From: Lachnospiraceae bacterium
GTDB lineage: Bacteria > Bacillota > Clostridia > Lachnospirales > Lachnospiraceae
Direction of reading: 5' to 3'
NCBI GenBank assembly: GCA_022510725.1
Contig: JAFLSW010000011.1
Coordinates: forward strand, 1 to 61,408
DNA length: 61,408 nucleotides
Positions 44,314 to 52,297 of this stretch are shown piece by piece. Each line of letters opens with the position of its first letter. The stretch's first letter is position 1. Below the pieces are notes generated by a model that saw nothing but the letters and a program-made list of their open reading frames with translations, made no database searches and was not told the origin of the DNA. The position numbers and the translations under genes were made by a program.

Positions 44314-44341
44314 AGAGGACGGATGTATATCCGTCCTTTTA
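44314..44341 (+). terminator. Terminator after rpsO
   Basis: AGGACGGAT (44316-44324), loop GTAT, ATCCGTCCT (44329-44337) and TTTT. No clear promoter lies between it and pnp, so pnp probably relies on partial readthrough. Confidence 0.85.
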
Positions 44342-44350
44342 TGTAATCAC

Positions 44351-44435
44351 AGGCAGAGTGCAGCTCCGAGACCACTGATGTGTCCACAAGGACAAGCTTT
44401 TGCGGATAAATCAGTAGTTTCGGCGGCTTCTGCCT
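44351..44435 (+). ncRNA. Large structured RNA hairpin in the pnp leader
   Basis: Nested pairing runs in register. AGGCAGA (44351-44357) pairs with TCTGCCT (44429-44435). AGCTCCGAGAC (44362-44372) pairs with GTTTCGGCGGCT (44417-44428), with one bulged C and G-T pairs. ACTGAT (44374-44379) pairs with ATCAGT (44410-44415). GTCC (44382-44385) pairs with GGAC (44390-44393). About 28 pairs form a rod with a small apical hairpin, 30 bases before pnp. In Escherichia coli pnp a leader hairpin is cut by RNase III for autoregulation; a similar role is inferred. Confidence 0.6.
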
Positions 44436-44466
44436 GATCATAAAAAATCAGAAAAGGAGTAGAGCT

Positions 44467-46557
44467 ATGTACAAAACTTACAGCTTGGAGCTTGCAGGCC
44501 GTACTCTTTCCGTTGATATCGGAAGAGTGGGTAAGCAGGCAAACGGATGTGCATTTATGCACTATGGTGAAACAACGGTTCTTTCCACTGCTACGGCAAG
44601 TGAAAAACCCAGGGAAGGCATCGACTTCTTCCCCTGCAGCGTGGAATATGAGGAAAAGCTTTATGCAGTAGGCAAGATTCCCGGCGGCTTTAATAAGCGT
44701 GAGGGTAAGGCTAGCGAAAATGCAGTATTGACCAGCAGGGTCATTGACAGACCTATGCGTCCTCTGTTCCCCAAGGATTACAGAAATGATGTTACCTTAA
44801 ACAATCTGGTCATGAGCGTGGATCCGGAGTGTAGACCGGAGCTGGTTGCCATGCTGGGTACTGCTATTGCAACCTGTATTTCCGACATTCCCTTTGATGG
44901 CCCCTGTGCTATGACCCAGGTAGGTATGGTAGACGGAGAATTTATTTTAAATCCCAGCCAGGAAGCATGGGATAAGGGTGATCTGCAGATGACAGTGGCT
45001 TCCACTGCACAGAAGGTTATCATGATCGAGGCAGGCGCCAATGAGATTCCCGAAGATAAGATCTTGGAAGCGATCTATATGGCCCATGATGTGAACCAGA
45101 CCATCATTCAGTTTATCAACAAGATCGTAGCTGAGGTTGGTAAGCCCAAACATACTTATGAAAGCTGTGCTATCCCGGAAGAGATGTTTGCAGCTATCAA
45201 AGAGATCGTTCCTCCCGCAGAAATGGAGGAAGCAGTATTTACCGACGAGAAACAGGTAAGAGAAGAAAATATCAGAAATGTAACTGCAAAGCTGGAGGAA
45301 GCTTTTGCCGATAAAGAAGATTGGCTGCCTATCCTGTCTGAAGCAGTATATCAGTATCAGAAGAAGACTGTCCGCAAGATGATCTTAAAGGATCATAAGC
45401 GTCCTGACGGCAGAGAGTTAAATCAGATCCGTCCTTTGGCAGCTGAAGTGGACATCATTCCCAGAGTTCACGGTTCTGCCATGTTTACCAGAGGACAGAC
45501 TCAGATCTGCAATGTGTGTACACTGGCACCTCTTTCCGAAGCGCAGAGAGTGGACGGCTTAGATGAAAATATTACGGGAAAACGCTATATGCATCATTAC
45601 AATTTCCCTTCCTACTCCGTAGGTGAGACCAAGGTAAGCAGAGGACCGGGACGCCGTGAGATCGGCCATGGCGCTTTAGCTGAGAGAGCATTGCTTCCTG
45701 TACTTCCCAGCGAGGCAGAATTCCCTTATGCTATCCGTACCGTATCCGAGACCTTTGAGTCCAACGGTTCCACCTCCATGGCATCTACCTGTTCTTCCTG
45801 TATGTCCTTAATGGCTGCAGGCGTACCCATCAAAAAGATGGTTGCAGGTATTTCCTGTGGTCTGGTAACAGGCGATACAGATGATGATTATGTACTTTTA
45901 ACAGATATCCAGGGTCTGGAAGACTTCTTTGGAGATATGGACTTTAAGGTAACCGGCACCACAGACGGTATTACAGCTATCCAGATGGATATTAAGATCC
46001 ATGGATTGACCAGACCTATTGTGGAAGGCGCTATTGCACGCTGCCGTGAAGCAAGATTGTTCATCATGGATACCTGTATGAAACCTGCTATTTCCGCTCC
46101 CAGACCGGAAGTTGGCAAATATGCGCCTAAGATCGTTCAGATTCAGATCGATCCTGAGAAGATCGGTGATGTGGTTGGACAGAGAGGCAAGACTATCAAT
46201 GCTATCATTGAGAGAACCGGCGTGAAGATCGATATTACCGATGATGGTGCAGTTTCCGTATGCGGAACTGACAAGGCAATGATGGATAAGGCCATCGAAA
46301 TGATCCAGATCATTACCACAGACTTTGAAGAAGGCCAGATCTTTAAGGGCAAAGTAGTCAGCATCAAAGAATTTGGTGCCTTCATCGAATTTGCCCCCGG
46401 CAAAGAAGGCATGGTTCACATTTCCAAGATTGCTAAGGAAAGAATCAACCATGTGGAAGATGTACTGACCTTGGGCGACATGGTAACAGTTGTCTGCTTA
46501 GGAAAGGACAAGATGGGAAGAATCAGCTTCTCTATGAAGGATGTAAAGCAGGACTAA
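44467..46557 (+). CDS. pnp: Polyribonucleotide nucleotidyltransferase (PNPase)
   Basis: Phosphorolytic 3'-5' exoribonuclease and mRNA degradation enzyme. The 696-residue protein has two RNase PH domains (about 1-210 and 310-540), the second holding SETFESNGSTSMASTCSSCM and the catalytic-site region TDIQGLEDFFGDMDFKVTGT. A helical linker lies between them. A KH domain (about 552-610, DVVGQRGKTINAIIERTGVK) and an S1 domain (about 620-692, GKVVSIKEFGAFIEFAPGKE) close the protein. The ribosome site AAAGGAG precedes ATG 44467. Its leader contains a large hairpin that could mediate autoregulation. Confidence 0.98.
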   Translation: MYKTYSLELAGRTLSVDIGRVGKQANGCAFMHYGETTVLSTATASEKPREGIDFFPCSVEYEEKLYAVGKIPGGFNKREGKASENAVLTSRVIDRPMRPLFPKDYRNDVTLNNLVMSVDPECRPELVAMLGTAIATCISDIPFDGPCAMTQVGMVDGEFILNPSQEAWDKGDLQMTVASTAQKVIMIEAGANEIPEDKILEAIYMAHDVNQTIIQFINKIVAEVGKPKHTYESCAIPEEMFAAIKEIVPPAEMEEAVFTDEKQVREENIRNVTAKLEEAFADKEDWLPILSEAVYQYQKKTVRKMILKDHKRPDGRELNQIRPLAAEVDIIPRVHGSAMFTRGQTQICNVCTLAPLSEAQRVDGLDENITGKRYMHHYNFPSYSVGETKVSRGPGRREIGHGALAERALLPVLPSEAEFPYAIRTVSETFESNGSTSMASTCSSCMSLMAAGVPIKKMVAGISCGLVTGDTDDDYVLLTDIQGLEDFFGDMDFKVTGTTDGITAIQMDIKIHGLTRPIVEGAIARCREARLFIMDTCMKPAISAPRPEVGKYAPKIVQIQIDPEKIGDVVGQRGKTINAIIERTGVKIDITDDGAVSVCGTDKAMMDKAIEMIQIITTDFEEGQIFKGKVVSIKEFGAFIEFAPGKEGMVHISKIAKERINHVEDVLTLGDMVTVVCLGKDKMGRISFSMKDVKQD

Positions 46558-46580
46558 TTTGAAATAATAGCTGCTAAGAT

Positions 46581-46616
46581 AATACCGGCTGTGCATAGTC
46601 ACAGTCGGTATTTTTT
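46581..46616 (+). terminator. Rho-independent terminator after pnp
   Basis: AATACCGGCTGTG pairs with CACAGTCGGTATT around CATAGT, with a TTTTTT tail at 46611-46616. Confidence 0.9.
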
Positions 46617-46713
46617 GTGACTTATTCACTTTTATGGGAGTTTGTGATAAGGTTAAGGGAAGATATTAAGAGTTTTTTGTGACCGGGCAAATATGCACAA
46701 ACGGAGAACACAC

Positions 46714-47082
46714 ATGGAAATAAAAGCAATAGAACATGATTTTTCAATCTGTAAAGTAGAGGATTATTCTCAGGTAAATTTTGAAAGTGAATATTGTTTC
46801 ATAGGGCAGACGGATGAAGAAAAGTCATTGGTCTGTATAACGGAAGATGTACCGGATAATGTGACGGACTGGGATGATGGCTGGAAGGCATTTCGGATAC
46901 AAGGGATTTTAGATTTTTCCCTGGTTGGTATACTTTCTAAAATTACTGCGTTATTAGCTGAGAATAATATAGGGATATTTGCCATATCAACCTATAATAC
47001 GGATTATATTCTGACAAAACAAGAAAACTTTCAAAAAGCGTTAGATGTATTATCAGATAAGGGATACAAAATAGTTTCATAG
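46714..47082 (+). CDS. ACT-domain regulatory protein (COG3603-like)
   Basis: A 122-residue protein with tandem ACT-like folds. The second half has the ACT pattern IQGILDFSLVGILSKITALL followed by ENNIGIFAISTYNTDYILTK. ACT domains bind small molecules, usually amino acids, and regulate enzymes or transcription. Stand-alone proteins of this type are widespread and uncharacterised. I chose ATG 46714 with CGGAG upstream; an in-frame start seven codons earlier has no ribosome site. It is a single gene between pnp and the toxin-antitoxin locus. Confidence 0.85.
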   Translation: MEIKAIEHDFSICKVEDYSQVNFESEYCFIGQTDEEKSLVCITEDVPDNVTDWDDGWKAFRIQGILDFSLVGILSKITALLAENNIGIFAISTYNTDYILTKQENFQKALDVLSDKGYKIVS

Positions 47083-47117
47083 GCATAATTTTGGTAAATA
47101 TGCCATATGCATTATCG

Positions 47118-47147
47118 TTGACAGAGAAAAAAATATGTTGATACAAT
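47118..47147 (+). promoter_or_regulatory. Promoter for the short toxin-like mRNA
   Basis: TTGACA (47118-47123), an 18-base spacer and TACAAT (47142-47147) with an upstream TGA. Transcription would start near 47154, at the first base of a GTCCT/AGGAC hairpin (47154-47167). Confidence 0.8.
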
Positions 47148-47225
47148 AAAAGAGTCCTGAATAGGACAAGGAGCACTGCATAGCGGCAGGCGGTTGGCTA
47201 TATCCCTCGAAAGGGGGTGAGGCTT

Positions 47226-47303
47226 ATGCGAGTTACATTACATATCGGTAAATTTACCGTTACGATAATTGTAAAAAGCAACAACCGCCACTCTGCCAAG
47301 TGA
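47226..47303 (+). CDS. 25-residue peptide, candidate type I toxin
   Basis: A short ORF encoding MRVTLHIGKFTVTIIVK followed by SNNRHSAK: a hydrophobic beta-like core and a basic polar tail. It follows a very strong ribosome site (AGGGGGTGAGG) that can be hidden in a CCCT-CGAA-AGGG hairpin (47204-47215). The stop codon and the last eleven codons lie in a terminator-like hairpin. It has its own consensus promoter, a 5' hairpin, long-range 5'-3' pairing and an overlapping antisense RNA. These are the features of type I toxin genes such as txpA/ratA. I do not recognise the peptide family; toxicity is inferred. Confidence 0.65.
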   Translation: MRVTLHIGKFTVTIIVKSNNRHSAK

Positions 47304-47365
47304 CGGTTGTTAGACAACTAATGATCATGCACTGAAGCTAACCGCTTGTCGCAGTGCTTCTTTAT
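47272..47365 (-). ncRNA. Antisense RNA, candidate type I antitoxin
   Basis: Transcribed against the 3' part of the short toxin-like gene. The minus-strand promoter is followed by about 94 bases ending in a terminator: AACAACCG/CGGTTGTT with the CACT/AGTG extension (47280-47311), then a T run that is AAAAA on the plus strand (47273-47277). It would pair perfectly with the last 11 codons and the 3' untranslated region of the toxin mRNA. Confidence 0.7.
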
Positions 47366-47366
47366 A
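47329..47366 (+). terminator. Terminator of the short toxin-like mRNA
   Basis: GCACTG-AAGC (47329-47338) pairs with GCTT (47344-47347) and CAGTGC (47352-47357), with a T-rich tail TTCTTTAT. Parts of the same arms can instead pair with the 5' leader (47172-47179 and 47190-47199). Confidence 0.65.
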
Positions 47367-47371
47367 GCTAT

Positions 47372-47400
47372 ATTATATGTAATAGCTAATTAGATGTCAA
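47372..47400 (-). promoter_or_regulatory. Perfect consensus promoter for the antisense RNA
   Basis: Minus strand: TTGACA (47395-47400), exactly 17 bases, then TATAAT (47372-47377). Both hexamers are perfect. It drives an RNA starting near 47365. Confidence 0.9.
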
Positions 47401-47450
47401 CGAAAAGCTTATTTAAAAAAAGCGGAAAGTTAGCAAAGGCTGATTTTTTC

Positions 47451-47480
47451 TTTACACAGATACATAAACTTTGCTATAAT
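47451..47480 (+). promoter_or_regulatory. Sigma-A promoter for the dipeptidase gene
   Basis: TTTACA (47451-47456), an 18-base spacer and extended -10 TGC-TATAAT (47475-47480), about 31 bases before the start codon. Confidence 0.8.
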
Positions 47481-47511
47481 AATTGAAGAATTATTTAAAT
47501 GAGGGGGCTTT

Positions 47512-48963
47512 ATGCTGCTAGATGAGTTAATGTCCGATAAAGTCTTTCATTTCTTTTCCGAGATTTCGGAGATTCCCCATGGATCGGAGAATACGGAAGC
47601 CATTGCCGAATATTGCCTGCAATTTGCCAAGGAGCGCAGCTTAGAAGCATATCGGGACGATTACGGAAATGTCATGATCTTTAAGGGCGGAACAAAAGGA
47701 TACGAGCAAAGTGAAAGCGTGATTCTCCAGGGACATCTGGATATGGTCTGCGAAAAGCGGCCGGACTGTTCTAAAGACATGGAACGGGATGGGATTGACA
47801 TTGTAATGGACGGAGAATATCTGCGTGCTGATGGGACGACCCTGGGCGGTGATGACGGCATTGCAGTGGCTTACATATTGGCACTATTGGATGATGATGG
47901 GTCCATTTCCCATCCGCCTCTGGAAGCGCTGTTTACCACTGATGAGGAAGTGGGGCTGCGGGGAGCGCGAGCATTAGATGCATCTAAATTGATCGGAAGG
48001 CGGCTTATTAATATCGATTCCGAGGAGGAAGGCATTCTGACGGTAAGCTGTGCCGGTGGTGTGAGAGTTTCCTGTACCGTGCCGGTCACATACAAGGAAA
48101 CGGATGCTTCTATGTGCGCGAAAACCCTTACAGTCGGTGGTCTGCTAGGTGGTCACTCCGGTATCGATATTGGTAAAAACCGCAAAAATGCCGCAAAGGT
48201 TCTGGCAGAATTTCTTCATGATGCCAAAGGGCATGTTAAGATCAATATTGCCCGATTTTTATCCGGCGGCAGGTTGAATGTCATTCCCCAGACGGCGGAA
48301 ATGACAGTTTGTATTAATAAGGCTCAGGCAGCAGAATTTGACAACCTGTTAGCCGATTATAACTACTGTCTCAAGGCAGCCTGTGCACAGACGGAGCCGG
48401 ATGTTTTTTTATCCTCGACAGATGCCGCTATGCCTGACAAATGTCTTGATGAATCTTCCGGCAATACGGTAGTATCAACGCTGTTGCTGGCACCGGACGG
48501 CATTTCGGCTATGAATACGGATATCCCTTTTCTTGTGCAGACCTCATCCAATTTAGGCAGCGTGTCCTTAGATGATGCACATCTGGAACTGGGCTTTATG
48601 ATCCGTTCCAATACAGATCATGGCAAGGTCGAAACCATGCGGCGGCTTACAGCGCTGATCGAAAGCGCAGGAGGTACGGTAACAACCTCAGACGATTATC
48701 CCGCATGGGAGTATCGGCAAATATCCCCTCTACGAGATGAAATGGTTAAAGCATATGAGCAGATGTATGGCAAAAAGCCACAGATCTGCGCGATCCATGC
48801 CGGACTTGAGTGTGGAATTCTGGGAGAAAAACTGGATGGAGTCGATATGGTATCCATTGGACCCAATATGAAAAATGTACACACACCGGACGAGCAGCTG
48901 GAGATACAGTCCGTTAAGAGGTGCTGGGAGTATCTTCTGCAAGTGCTTGAACGGTTAAAGTAA
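47512..48963 (+). CDS. pepD: Aminoacyl-histidine dipeptidase (M20 family, PepD)
   Basis: Zinc exopeptidase that cleaves dipeptides such as carnosine or Xaa-His. The 483-residue protein has the M20 metal and catalytic sites: VILQGHLDMVCEK near 66, ADGTTLGGDDGIAVAYILA near 105, and FTTDEEVGLRGARAL near 142 with the general-base Glu. A dimerisation lid domain is at about 205-390, and the last metal His lies in CAIHAGLECGIL near 425. ATG 47512 follows GAGGGGGC. It has its own promoter. The transporter genes follow after 30 bases and may be cotranscribed, suggesting peptide or amino acid use. Confidence 0.95.
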   Translation: MLLDELMSDKVFHFFSEISEIPHGSENTEAIAEYCLQFAKERSLEAYRDDYGNVMIFKGGTKGYEQSESVILQGHLDMVCEKRPDCSKDMERDGIDIVMDGEYLRADGTTLGGDDGIAVAYILALLDDDGSISHPPLEALFTTDEEVGLRGARALDASKLIGRRLINIDSEEEGILTVSCAGGVRVSCTVPVTYKETDASMCAKTLTVGGLLGGHSGIDIGKNRKNAAKVLAEFLHDAKGHVKINIARFLSGGRLNVIPQTAEMTVCINKAQAAEFDNLLADYNYCLKAACAQTEPDVFLSSTDAAMPDKCLDESSGNTVVSTLLLAPDGISAMNTDIPFLVQTSSNLGSVSLDDAHLELGFMIRSNTDHGKVETMRRLTALIESAGGTVTTSDDYPAWEYRQISPLRDEMVKAYEQMYGKKPQICAIHAGLECGILGEKLDGVDMVSIGPNMKNVHTPDEQLEIQSVKRCWEYLLQVLERLK

Positions 48964-48993
48964 TAATAAAACAACAAAAAAAGGAGTGGAAAA

Positions 48994-50187
48994 ATGATAA
49001 AAGATGGTTTTATGTACATAGCAGCACTGTTGTTTATTGCATCTGTGCTGGTATATCTGCCCAAAATTTTTAAAGGAAAGACGGCACAGAAGATTTTTCA
49101 GTTTGCACCGCCTATCGTATTGATCTACCTGGGACTCATGCTTTTTTGCACGGTCAAGCTGTGGGATCTGGAAGCGACCAACGATGCGTATAACGCACTG
49201 AAAAACCCCATTCTGTATGCGATGCTGTTTATTATGTTATTACGCTGTGATCTGAAAAAGATCCTGCGTCTCGGACCCAAGATGCTCATTGGATTTTTCT
49301 CCGCAACCTTGTCCATTGGCCTTGGCTTTGTGGTTGCTTATGCCATCATGCACAATGCTTTGGGTGTCGGTGCATGGCAGGCTCTGGGTGCATTGTGCGG
49401 CAGCTGGATGGGCGGCGGCGGTAACATGTTAGCCATTCAGGCAGCTTTGGATGTTCCCGAATCTTCCATGGCTTACGCTTTGGTTATGGATTCTATTTGC
49501 GCCACATTTTATGTGATGTTCCTGTTATGGGCAATCAACTTCTCTGAAAAGTTCAACAAGTGGACCAAAGCTGATACCAAGATCATCGACAGCGTTGGTC
49601 AGGCTTTAGAGGAAGAGGCTAAGGCCAATACCCAGCCCCTTATCTGGCAGAACATCATGTTACTGGTAGGTTCCGGTCTGATTGTTTCTGCTGTTTCCCA
49701 GCTTCTGGGGGGACAGATACAGGTATATGTTGATACAGCTTTGGGTTGGAAATTCCTGGATAAAGCTACCTGGACAGTGCTGATCGTAACAGCCCTTGGT
49801 CTGATCTTTGCCCTGACACCTTTTGGTAAGATCAAAGGAACAGAGGAAGTTTCCAATGTCATGCTTTACAGCGTTGTGGCATTGATCGCTTCCAGGGCGG
49901 ATCTGTCTGCTATGGGCAATGCACCGGCATGGTTGTTGACCGGTTTCATTATTCTTGTGATCCATGTTGCTATCATGATCTTTTTAGCAAAGCTGCTTCA
50001 TATCGACATCTTTACATCAGCTGTTGCATCCTTAGCCAATATTGGCGGTACGGCAACTGCACCTGTTCTGGCCGGTACATACAGCAGCGCTCTTGTTCCT
50101 GTTGGTATCATCATGGCTTTGCTGGGTTATGTTGTAGGAACCGGCGGCGGTTTGATCGTGGCACGGCTCATGAGTTTGTTTGGTTAA
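48994..50187 (+). CDS. DUF819 family membrane protein
   Basis: A 397-residue integral membrane protein with about ten helices, resembling YjcL of Bacillus subtilis (DUF819). Helices start at about residue 5, with LIYLGLMLFCTVKLWD near 43, GALCGSWMGGGGNMLAIQ near 132 and the Gly-rich ANIGGTATAPVLAGTYSSA near 347. The two inverted Gly-rich re-entrant-like motifs suggest a secondary transporter. The substrate is unknown. The ribosome site AAGGAGTGG precedes ATG 48994. It lies between a dipeptidase and an MFS transporter with short gaps, so the three probably form one operon. Confidence 0.85.
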   Translation: MIKDGFMYIAALLFIASVLVYLPKIFKGKTAQKIFQFAPPIVLIYLGLMLFCTVKLWDLEATNDAYNALKNPILYAMLFIMLLRCDLKKILRLGPKMLIGFFSATLSIGLGFVVAYAIMHNALGVGAWQALGALCGSWMGGGGNMLAIQAALDVPESSMAYALVMDSICATFYVMFLLWAINFSEKFNKWTKADTKIIDSVGQALEEEAKANTQPLIWQNIMLLVGSGLIVSAVSQLLGGQIQVYVDTALGWKFLDKATWTVLIVTALGLIFALTPFGKIKGTEEVSNVMLYSVVALIASRADLSAMGNAPAWLLTGFIILVIHVAIMIFLAKLLHIDIFTSAVASLANIGGTATAPVLAGTYSSALVPVGIIMALLGYVVGTGGGLIVARLMSLFG

Positions 50188-50205
50188 ATTATTGATAAAA
50201 GTATT

Positions 50206-51378
50206 ATGATTTCATTATTGTTGGCTATTATTTATCTGGCATTTATCAGTCTGGGATTACCGGATTCTTTATTGGGTGCGGCATGGCCGGCTATGTATCA
50301 GGAATTTTCTGTACCTATTTCTTATGCAGGCGGAATTTCCATGATTATTGCAGCCGGCACGGTTGTTTCCAGTTTACAGTGTGATCGCCTGACAAAGAAA
50401 ATGGGGACAGGAAAAGTAACAGCGATCAGCGTGTTGACAACTGCAATCGCCTTATTGGGTTTTTCCACAAGCCGTTCGTTTATCGCGCTGTGCCTATGGG
50501 CTGTTCCCTATGGTCTTGGAGCCGGCTGCGTAGATGCCTCGCTCAACAACTATGTTGCGCTTCATTATGCCAGCCGGCATATGAGCTGGCTGCATTGTAT
50601 GTGGGGCGTAGGCGCTTCTCTCGGCCCTTGTATTATGGGCTATGCGTTAGCAGATGGTCAGAGCTGGAACATGGGCTACCGCTATATTTCAATCCTTCAG
50701 TTCGGCTTAACTGCCATATTATTATTTGCATTGCCGTTGTGGAAAGGACGAAAGGCCGATGAAAGAAATGCCGGCAATGATGAATCGTCCCGGAGCAGGC
50801 CGATCCCTTTGGTGCAGATCCTTGGGATTCCGGGTGCAAAGGAAGTAATGGTTGCTTTTTTCTGTTACTGTGCATTGGAGCAAACAACCGGGCTATGGGC
50901 AAGTAGTTACCTTGTGCTGCAATGGGGAATTACCTCTGAAATCGCTGCCAGATTTGCCAGCCTGTTTTTTATCGGGATCACTGTGGGGCGTGCTTTCAGT
51001 GGATTTTTAACATTGAAACTGAATGATGTACAAATGATCCGACTTGGACAGGGGATCATTGTATTGGGAATTTCCTTGTTATTGTTGCCGTTTGGGAGAG
51101 GAATCGCTCTTTTTGGCTTGATCTTGATAGGTCTGGGATGTGCTCCTATTTATCCATCTATCATTCATTCTACACCAACGCGTTTTGGTGCAGATAGATC
51201 ACAGGCAATGATCGGAGTTCAGATGGCATCAGCCTATGTCGGAACCTGTCTCATGCCGCCAATATTCGGTCTGATTGCAGGTCATATCAGCATATTTCTG
51301 TTTCCGATTTTCTTACTGTTGGTCTTGGTGCTTATGGTTGTTATGCATGAGAAACTGTTAAAGAAAACGAGGGAATAG
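50206..51378 (+). CDS. Major facilitator superfamily transporter
   Basis: A 390-residue protein with about twelve membrane helices. The loop 2-3 region is SLQCDRLTKKMGTGKV, with a degenerate MFS signature. LHCMWGVGASLGPCIMGYAL lies at helix 5, a polar central loop at about 180-200, and the second half repeats the pattern. The overall style resembles sugar or drug MFS carriers, but the substrate cannot be read. ATG 50206 is 18 bases after the DUF819 gene with only a weak ribosome site, so translation may be coupled. A terminator follows. Confidence 0.88.
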   Translation: MISLLLAIIYLAFISLGLPDSLLGAAWPAMYQEFSVPISYAGGISMIIAAGTVVSSLQCDRLTKKMGTGKVTAISVLTTAIALLGFSTSRSFIALCLWAVPYGLGAGCVDASLNNYVALHYASRHMSWLHCMWGVGASLGPCIMGYALADGQSWNMGYRYISILQFGLTAILLFALPLWKGRKADERNAGNDESSRSRPIPLVQILGIPGAKEVMVAFFCYCALEQTTGLWASSYLVLQWGITSEIAARFASLFFIGITVGRAFSGFLTLKLNDVQMIRLGQGIIVLGISLLLLPFGRGIALFGLILIGLGCAPIYPSIIHSTPTRFGADRSQAMIGVQMASAYVGTCLMPPIFGLIAGHISIFLFPIFLLLVLVLMVVMHEKLLKKTRE

Positions 51379-51390
51379 GAGGATATATAT

Positions 51391-51427
51391 ATTCCGCTGT
51401 GGCAAAAGCTGCAGCGGTATTTTTTTG
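51391..51427 (+). terminator. Rho-independent terminator after the MFS gene
   Basis: ATTCCGCTG and GGC on the 5' side pair with GCTG and CAGCGGTAT on the 3' side around AAAA, with a T run from 51421. Confidence 0.85.
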
Positions 51428-51448
51428 CCTTTTTTTGCAGATCAAACA

Positions 51449-51480
51449 TTTCGTGCCATAAAAATGGGGTTTCGTGGCAT
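51449..51480 (+). promoter_or_regulatory. Direct-repeat operator, candidate LytTR binding site
   Basis: TTTCGTGCCAT (51449-51459) and TTTCGTGGCAT (51470-51480) are direct repeats differing at one base. They start 21 bases apart, that is two helical turns, the geometry used by LytTR regulators such as AgrA. A -10-like TATAAA lies at 51493-51498, with the second repeat over the -35 position. This fits activation of the following operon by its own regulator. Confidence 0.65.
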
Positions 51481-51580
51481 TTTCCCTAAAATTATAAAAA
51501 ATAAGCCGATATATTTTTCAGAGAACTGTAAAAATAATCTTAAGACAATATCAAACCCACAGAACAGAAAGGGAACAAAA

Positions 51581-52297
51581 TTGATAAAAGCAGCCGTATG
51601 TGATGATGAGAAGATCATCAGGGATCAAATTCTTAGAATGATAGGAAAGCAGCAAGAGGATTGTCATATCGATTGTTTTGCGTCCGGAAAAGAACTGCTT
51701 GAAGCAGGAAAGCAATATGATGTGATCTTCCTTGATATACAAATGGAAGGCATGAACGGGATAGAAACCGCTAAAGCCATCAGAGAGCAGGACAGAAAGG
51801 CAGTCCTGATCTTTGTGACAGCCGTAAAAGAGTATGTATTTGATGCCTTCGATGTGGCAGCCTTTCATTATCTGTTAAAGCCCATTGAGGAAGAAAAATT
51901 TGCAGAAGTTTTTCGTAATGCCATTTGGGAAATAGAGGAGAGAGCGACAATACAGGATGGGCCTACGATTTTGATTCAAACAAAAGGCCGTAAGCTGACC
52001 TTGCGGCAAAATGACATTCTGTTTGTTGAAAACAAAGGAAAAAAGGTTGAGATACACACCTCAAAGGATGTGATAGAGGCCTATTATACCATGGCCAAAC
52101 TGGAGGATCAGCTTGCCGACAGCTTTTATCGATGCCACAGAGGGTACCTTGTGAACATGGCATATATCATAGAGTATGGCAATGACATCATCGAATTAAG
52201 CAATGGAGAGCGGGTATATATGGCAAAAGAAAAATACCCCGAATTCGTAAAGAAATATATGCGGTATCTGGAAAACGGAGGTACGGCAAATGTATAG
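51581..52297 (+). CDS. LytTR-family response regulator
   Basis: Two-component response regulator of 238 residues. The receiver domain has the acidic pocket CDDEK near 7-11, the phosphoacceptor Asp52 in VIFLDIQMEGMNG, and the Lys in LLKPIEEEKF near 105. The LytTR DNA-binding domain is at about 130-235, with ILFVENKGKKVEIHTSKDVI and FYRCHRGYLVNMAYIIE. I chose TTG 51581 with AAAGGGAAC upstream; it gives the canonical MIKAAVCDDE start, whereas earlier ATGs lie in the operator. It overlaps the kinase gene by 8 bases. The direct repeats upstream suggest autoregulation. Confidence 0.95.
   Translation: MIKAAVCDDEKIIRDQILRMIGKQQEDCHIDCFASGKELLEAGKQYDVIFLDIQMEGMNGIETAKAIREQDRKAVLIFVTAVKEYVFDAFDVAAFHYLLKPIEEEKFAEVFRNAIWEIEERATIQDGPTILIQTKGRKLTLRQNDILFVENKGKKVEIHTSKDVIEAYYTMAKLEDQLADSFYRCHRGYLVNMAYIIEYGNDIIELSNGERVYMAKEKYPEFVKKYMRYLENGGTANV

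Noticed and set aside
44374-44400. Hammerhead ribozyme-like core (CTGATG, then a GTCC/GGAC stem) in the pnp leader
   Set aside because: The essential A after CTGATG is T, and the GAAA after the stem is replaced by AAGC. The flanking arms pair as one rod instead of forming a three-way junction. It is therefore listed only as a structured leader.
51425-51580. N-terminal extension of the LytTR regulator by 52 codons
   Set aside because: The extension runs through the terminator tail and the direct-repeat operator and lacks a ribosome site. The TTG at 51581 gives the canonical receiver start.
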